NCBI RefSeq assembly: GCF_004028635.1
Contig: NZ_RQJW01000003.1
Span: 1,054,001 to 1,118,000 of the forward strand
Reading direction: 5' to 3'
Origin: Streptomyces cyaneus
GTDB lineage: Bacteria; Actinomycetota; Actinomycetes; Streptomycetales; Streptomycetaceae
DNA length: 64,000 nucleotides
Shown: positions 59,654 through 64,000 of the stretch, piece by piece
How positions within the stretch are numbered: the first letter of the stretch is position 1
Layout of the letters: the number at the start of each line of letters is the position of its first letter
Notes under the pieces: generated by a model
What the model was told of the DNA's origin: nothing
What the model saw: only the letters and a program-made list of their open reading frames with translations
Databases searched by the model: none
Translations under genes and position numbers: made by a program

Positions 59654-61437
59654 TCGGCGTGGCGCCACCGGCGTACGACCCGGCGGCCCCGACGACGGCG
59701 AACACCCTGCCGGTCGGCGCCCCCGCGACCGTACGCGCCTATGTGGTCGAGTTGTTCCGTCGGCACCGCCGTGCCTTCCTGCTGCTGATCACCGTCAACA
59801 CGGTCGCCGTCGTGGCCTCGATGGCGGGGCCCTGGCTGCTGGGCGGGCTGGTGGAGCGGGTGTCGGACGGAGTCGGCGCGCGGGAGCTGCATCTGGAGCT
59901 CACCGTCGGGCTGTTCGCGACCGCTCTCGTCGTCCAGGCCGTGTTCGTACGGCAGGTGCGGCTGCGCGGCGCGATGCTCGGGGAGCGGATGCTGGCCGAT
60001 CTGCGCGAGGACTTCCTCGTCCGGTCGGTCGGGCTGCCGCCCGGTGTCCTGGAGCGGGCCGGGACGGGCGACCTGCTGTCCCGGATCACGACGGACATCG
60101 ACCGGCTGGCCAACGCGATGCGCGAGGCCGTGCCCCAGCTGGCGATCGGTGTGGTGTGGGTGTTCCTGCTGCTGGGCGGGCTCGTCATCACCGCTCCCCC
60201 GCTCGCGGCCGCCGTACTGCTCACCGTGCCGCTGCTGGTGACCGGCTGCCGCTGGTACTTCAAACGGGCGCCGTCCGCCTACCGCTCGGAGGCCGCCGGG
60301 TACGCCGCCGTGGCCGCCGCGCTCGCCGAGACCGTGGACGCCGGGCGCACCGTCGAGGCCCACCGCCTCGGCGAGCGCCGCGTGGAGCTGTCGGAGCGGC
60401 GCATCAAGGAGTGGACGGCGTGGGAGCGCTACACGCTCTGGCTGCGGTCGGTGCTCTTCCCGTTCATCAACGTCACCCACGTGATGCTCCTCGCCTCGGT
60501 CCTGATGGTCGGCGGCGTGTTCGTCCTCCAGGGCTGGATCGGGGTCGGTCAGCTGACGACGGGTGCCCTGATCGCGCAGATGCTGGTGGACCCCGTCGGG
60601 CTCATCCTGCGCTGGTACGACGAGCTGCAGGTGGCCCAGGTGTCGCTGGCCCGGCTGGTCGGGGTCCGGGACATCGAGCCGGAGGCCGGGGACGCCCTGC
60701 TGGCGCCCGACGGCCGCGACGTGCACGCCGACCGGGTGCACTTCGGCTACGTGGAGGGCGTGGACGTACTCCGCAAGGTCTCCCTGGAGGTCCCGCCCGG
60801 CACCAGGCTGGCGCTCGTCGGGCCCTCCGGGGCGGGCAAGTCCACGCTGGGGCGGCTGCTCGCGGGTATCTACGCACCCCGGGACGGCCGCATCACCCTC
60901 GGCGGTGCGGAACTGTCCCGGATGACCGCCGAGCGGGTCCGCTCCCATGTGGCCCTCGTCAATCAGGAGCACCACGTCTTCGTGGGCGCCCTGCGCGACA
61001 ACCTGCTGCTGGCCCGCACCGACGCGACCGACGCCGAGCTGTGGGCGGCGCTGGGCGCGGTCGACGCGGACGCGTGGGCCCGTGCGCTCGACGACGGCCT
61101 GGACACCGAGGTCGGCTCGGGCGGATTCGCGCTCACTCCGGCCCAGGCCCAGCAGATCGCGCTGGCCCGCCTGGTGCTGGCCGACCCGCACACGCTGGTC
61201 CTGGACGAGGCGACCTCGCTCCTCGACCCACGCGCGGCCCGCCACCTGGAGCGCTCCCTGGCCCGTGTCCTCGACGGCCGCACGGTCGTCGCCATCGCCC
61301 ACCGCCTCCACACCGCCCACGACGCCGACGTCATCGCGGTCGTCGAGAACGGCCGCATCAGCGAGCTGGGCAGCCATGACGAGCTGGTCAGCGCCGATGG
61401 GGCTTATGCGGCGCTGTGGCGGTCCTGGCACGGGTGA
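59650..61437 (+). CDS. ABC exporter subunit with degenerate signature motif
   Basis: The 595-residue protein has an ABC membrane domain and an ATPase with intact Walker A GPSGAGKST, Walker B LVLDEATSLLD and H-loop IAHRL. The signature reads FALTPAQAQQIALARL instead of LSGGQ. It therefore complements the upstream subunit: the pair would form one consensus ATP site and one degenerate site, as in TmrAB-type heterodimers. ATG at 59650 overlaps the previous stop. Cargo unknown. Confidence 0.9.
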   Translation: MIGVAPPAYDPAAPTTANTLPVGAPATVRAYVVELFRRHRRAFLLLITVNTVAVVASMAGPWLLGGLVERVSDGVGARELHLELTVGLFATALVVQAVFVRQVRLRGAMLGERMLADLREDFLVRSVGLPPGVLERAGTGDLLSRITTDIDRLANAMREAVPQLAIGVVWVFLLLGGLVITAPPLAAAVLLTVPLLVTGCRWYFKRAPSAYRSEAAGYAAVAAALAETVDAGRTVEAHRLGERRVELSERRIKEWTAWERYTLWLRSVLFPFINVTHVMLLASVLMVGGVFVLQGWIGVGQLTTGALIAQMLVDPVGLILRWYDELQVAQVSLARLVGVRDIEPEAGDALLAPDGRDVHADRVHFGYVEGVDVLRKVSLEVPPGTRLALVGPSGAGKSTLGRLLAGIYAPRDGRITLGGAELSRMTAERVRSHVALVNQEHHVFVGALRDNLLLARTDATDAELWAALGAVDADAWARALDDGLDTEVGSGGFALTPAQAQQIALARLVLADPHTLVLDEATSLLDPRAARHLERSLARVLDGRTVVAIAHRLHTAHDADVIAVVENGRISELGSHDELVSADGAYAALWRSWHG

Positions 61438-62058
61438 GTGAGGGCCGGAGCGGATGGTGGACCGGAACGGGAGCCCTGGCCGAGGGGAAGGGCACGGGTT
61501 GCGGCCGGCTGAGGCGCGAGCGGTTGCGGAGCGTGCCCGGACGGGCGGTGGGCCAGGACGGGCACCGTGGCCGAGCAGACCGGGACGGCCGGCCGGCTGA
61601 GGCTGGGGACTCTGGTCTGCCGAGGTGCGCGGCTGGAAGCGCAGTGGGGTCGGCCGGGTGCCTCGGCCGACTGGAGCCGAGGACGCGGTCGGCCCAGGCC
61701 GGGAACCTCGGCCGACCGTGGCCCGGTGTGCGGGGCGCCGTGGCTGAGAGGCACGGCTCGCAGTGACCGAGGGCACGGACGTGGCTGTCATCGGACGGCT
61801 GGCAGAGGTGGGGCTGGCCGGGCGGGGGTGGCCCGGCGGGGCGGCGCGGTTCCGGGGGTCGGCTGATCCGGAGCGCGTGCCCTTGCGCTGTGCCGTTGCG
61901 CCGGGGCGAAAAGGGGTGGAAGGCTGGATAGCGGCACCGGTTCGGGGAGCACCCGGGAACCATGCGGTTCGCGCCGGATGCGGCCTGTGCCCCCCGCCGC
62001 GGCGGCCCGCCGCCGACCGCAGTGAGTTCGGGCCCGTCCCCACCACCTGGAGGTACCC
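61438..62058. other. 621-bp intergenic stretch without a convincing gene
   Basis: The stretch is very GC-rich with overlapping open frames on both strands but none with good start context and protein-like composition. Short repeated words occur, such as GGCCGGCTGAGGC (twice) and CCTCGGCCGAC (twice), suggesting degenerate repeats. The promoter for the DUF5709 gene must lie near its right end, where GGAGG precedes GTG 62059. Confidence 0.45.
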
Positions 62059-62529
62059 GTGAACAGCGCCGACGGATGGGGGGACGACGTCTACCAGCCC
62101 GACGCATCCGGTCAACGTGAGGACACGGGGCTGCTCGACGTGGAGGACACCCTGGAGAACGACGGCGTCGACGACCCCCTGGACCGGGGCTGGTCCCCTC
62201 CGGAGCGGCCGTGGGCGGTGGAGCGCGCCGATGTGACGGCCGCCGAGCGTCAGCAGGGCGAGACGCTCGACCAGCGGCTCGCCGAGGAGCTGCCCGATGT
62301 CGTCGCCCCCGACGGCGATGGCATCGGCGACGCCGAGGGCACCGACGGGGAGCTCCTCGACAACGAGGTCGGCGCCATGCGCTCCGGCCGCCTCGTAGCA
62401 CCCGACGAGGGCGCCCACGAGGACGAGGAGAGCGCGCTCGTCGCGACGGACGTGGGTATCGACGGTGCGGCGGCGTCCGCCGAGGAGGCCGCCATGCACA
62501 TCGTCGACGAGGACTCCCTGTCCGGCTGA
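62059..62529 (+). CDS. DUF5709 domain protein
   Basis: The 156-residue protein is strongly acidic (DDVYQPDASGQREDTGLLDV, then LDQRLAEELPDV and GELLDNEVGAMRSGRLV). It matches the DUF5709 pattern of Actinobacteria, of unknown function. It has no signal or membrane segment. GTG at 62059 has GGAGG 6 nt upstream. The L31 gene follows 105 bp later on the same strand. Confidence 0.85.
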   Translation: MNSADGWGDDVYQPDASGQREDTGLLDVEDTLENDGVDDPLDRGWSPPERPWAVERADVTAAERQQGETLDQRLAEELPDVVAPDGDGIGDAEGTDGELLDNEVGAMRSGRLVAPDEGAHEDEESALVATDVGIDGAAASAEEAAMHIVDEDSLSG

Positions 62530-62634
62530 CCCGCACCCCCTGCACGGCTGGCCCCGCAGTCCCTGTGCCTCAGCCACCGCGCCCTCGGGCCCGCTCCGTC
62601 GGCCCTTGCCAGTGCCGCCACACGAGGAGTTCGC

Positions 62635-62895
62635 ATGCAGCAGGACAAGCACCCCGACTACCACCCGGTCGTCTTCCGCGACCGCTCCGCCGGTTACGCC
62701 TTCCTGACCCGGTCCACCGCGACCAGCGAGCAGACCATCGACTGGGACGACGGCGAGACCTACCCGGTCGTCGACGTGGAGATCTCCTCGGAGAGCCATC
62801 CCTTCCACACCGGCAAGGCCCGAACGCTGGACTCCGAGGGCCGCGTCGCCGCCTTCGAGCGGCGCTACGGCGGCGGAACAGGGCAGGGCGGCTGA
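62635..62895 (+). CDS. rpmE2: Type B 50S ribosomal protein L31 (zinc-independent)
   Basis: The 86-residue protein is a type B L31 ([36 protein letters not shown]). It has no Cys, so it is the zinc-free form that replaces zinc-binding L31 under zinc shortage. ATG at 62635 has GAGGAG about 8 nt upstream. No AT-rich Zur box is visible in the 105 bp before it, so control may differ from the usual. The stop codon lies inside the first unit of the 21-bp repeat. Confidence 0.93.
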   Translation: MQQDKHPDYHPVVFRDRSAGYAFLTRSTATSEQTIDWDDGETYPVVDVEISSESHPFHTGKARTLDSEGRVAAFERRYGGGTGQGG

Positions 62896-63005
62896 GCCGC
62901 GGGACGCGGCGGCTGAGCCGGGGGAGGCTGCGGCTGAGCCGGGGCACGCTGCGGCTGAGCCGGGGCACGCTGCGGCTGAGCCGGGGCACGCTGCGGCTGA
63001 CCCGG
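62890..63005. repeat. 21-bp tandem repeats after rpmE2
   Basis: Five full units and one partial of GGCTGAGCCGGGGCACGCTGC begin at 62890, 62911, 62932, 62953, 62974 and 62995. Units 3-5 are identical; the first two differ. The first unit contains the rpmE2 stop (TGA), so the array starts at the gene's end. Each unit has the near-palindrome GGCTgAGCC. It could act in termination or mRNA stability. Confidence 0.92.
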
Positions 63006-63119
63006 AGACCAGACCTGAGATGCACGCTGCAAGACGGCTCGGTCCCGCGGGCGGATCACCGGGGCGGCGACCTGCCCGCCCTCTCCCACTCAGATGGCAC
63101 CGCGCCCGCCCCGTCCCGC

Positions 63120-63914
63120 TCAGATGACGTTGAGCGCCGCCGCGCAGCCCACCCCGCCGAGCACCATGAACACCGGCATCAGCACCTTGAGCTCGACCCA
63201 GCTGCCCGCCCGGAACCGCATCGCCTTGGGCGGTCCCACCGGGTACCAGCGCTTGCGCCCGACGGGTATCGGCCACAGGATCGGGCAGCCGGACACCGTC
63301 AGCGCGTCCCCGATGTCGTGCACCAGCGCGCCCAGCACGATCGGCAGCCCCAGCCACAGATACTCCTGGCCCGGCGCTGTGAACAGCCAGTCCGAGCCGT
63401 TGCCCGGCTTGTCCAGGACCCCGGCGATGATCCACGAGCTGGTCGCGGCCAGCAGCCACACCAGGACATCGGCGCTGGAGCCACGGGTCGCGCGCCACAG
63501 CAGCCCCTCGATGGCCAGCACCATGTGCGCGAACAGGATGGCCAGCACCGCCCAGCGGCCACCGGTGATCGCCAGGACCGAGGCGCCCCCGCCGATCAGG
63601 ACCGCCCACAGCCATGTGTGCGTGAGCGTGCGATGCCCACCGGAACGACGCGGGTCGCCCTGCTTCTTCGTGCCCTTGTAGACGGCGTAGGACAACTTGT
63701 CGACGATTTCGCACAGCCAGCGCGACAGCGGTCCGAACGCCCGCGAGATGGTGGCCGCCTTGTGATCGAGGTCCGGGGCGAGGGCCGCGCCGGCACAGAT
63801 CAGCGCGCCGGCCAGGAGGACGGGCCAGGGCATCCCGTGCCCGGCCGCGGCGGCGGCCGCTCCGACGCCGAGCCAGGCAGCGGCTCCCGACAGTGAGTGT
63901 GCTGGTCCCATCAT
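63120..63914 (-). CDS. YdjM-family metal-dependent hydrolase-like membrane protein
   Basis: The protein has about 264 residues from ATG 63914 (an ATG at 63932 is an alternative). It has the YdjM/LexA-binding-hydrolase pattern: MMGPAHSLSGAAAWLG, ALAPDLDHKAATISRAFGPL, GHRTLTHTWLWAVLIGG and ALVHDIGDALTVSGCPILWP. Conserved His/Asp residues may bind metal. There are several membrane segments. The function in Streptomyces is not known. It is convergent with the rpmE2 gene across the 21-bp repeats. Confidence 0.88.
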   Translation of the reverse strand: MMGPAHSLSGAAAWLGVGAAAAAAGHGMPWPVLLAGALICAGAALAPDLDHKAATISRAFGPLSRWLCEIVDKLSYAVYKGTKKQGDPRRSGGHRTLTHTWLWAVLIGGGASVLAITGGRWAVLAILFAHMVLAIEGLLWRATRGSSADVLVWLLAATSSWIIAGVLDKPGNGSDWLFTAPGQEYLWLGLPIVLGALVHDIGDALTVSGCPILWPIPVGRKRWYPVGPPKAMRFRAGSWVELKVLMPVFMVLGGVGCAAALNVI

Positions 63915-64000
63915 CGCCGTTGCCCGCCCCATTCCTCGTGTGCCGCTGTCCAGTTGACCGGGTTCGCTGACTTGTCGTCGGCGACACAGCGTAGCGTTCG

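Noticed and set aside
61438..62058. Several plus- and minus-strand open frames in the gap before the DUF5709 gene
   Set aside because: None has a good start signal and a protein-like composition; they seem to be chance frames in GC-rich DNA.
62865..63089. A minus-strand peptide with PAQPQRA repeats
   Set aside because: It is the antisense reading of the 21-bp tandem repeat and the end of rpmE2, without a convincing ribosome binding site.
58699..63987. A 1762-codon open frame on the minus strand
   Set aside because: It runs antisense to the second half of an ABC exporter pair, DUF5709 and L31 genes. Its composition is repetitive Arg/Pro/Gly, the signature of a GC-rich shadow frame.

Overview
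The window is high-GC DNA, about 70% by eye. GTG and TTG starts with strong GGAGG-type ribosome binding sites, many ATGA overlaps and the protein families present all point to Streptomyces or a close relative. I recognised no tRNA, rRNA, CRISPR array, insertion sequence or phage gene. The content is typical of a chromosome arm or accessory region: natural-product genes, metal uptake, secreted hydrolases and transporters.

Layout. (1) 1-6.2 kb: the N-terminal end of an NRPS coupled to a cysteate/threonine-synthase-like PLP enzyme, divergent from a 2-oxoacid dehydrogenase pair in which E1-beta and E2 are fused, then a two-gene ATP-grasp peptide (graspetide) cassette. (2) 6.2-14.2 kb: a tandem SGNH esterase behind a perfect CebR-type box, a phytase-like protein, a DHA2 efflux pump, a P450 with a broken ExxR motif and an ankyrin protein. 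(3) 14.3-17.4 kb: a cobalamin riboswitch driving a FecCD-type ABC importer. (4) 17.4-26.3 kb: one minus-strand run holding a second FecCD-type importer, a small CxxCxCxC protein, an MFS exporter, an asparagine-synthetase-like enzyme, a P450 and a DIT1/PvcA isonitrile synthase. Uptake, export and biosynthesis in one unit suggest an undescribed isonitrile metallophore. (5) 26.4-33 kb: an ECF sigma factor and copper-handling genes (Met/His-rich membrane proteins, PCuAC-like protein, CopA ATPase with a decapeptide-repeat tail, YcnI-like protein). (6) 33-39.8 kb: two paralogous hypothetical proteins, an RsbU-type phosphatase, a P450 remnant, a DUF4177 protein, a DEAD-box helicase with a cold-shock protein, and a YjbQ-family protein. 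(7) 39.9-45.2 kb: a sulfonate operon behind a 27-codon leader peptide ending in a Cys-rich tail. (8) 45.5-64 kb: an MltG-like protein, an ABC exporter divergent from MarR, a trypsin-nSTAND-WD40 protein of 1448 residues, a dicarboxylate symporter, a PNGase A-like protein, an L,D-transpeptidase, a heterodimeric ABC exporter, a DUF5709 protein, zinc-independent L31, a 21-bp tandem repeat and a YdjM-like membrane protein.

Metal and sulfur handling recur. Two metal-chelate importers lie tail to tail, the putative isonitrile operon sits next to copper homeostasis genes, and the sulfonate operon has its own Cys-sensing leader. Functional calls rest on motif recognition by eye; no database search was run.
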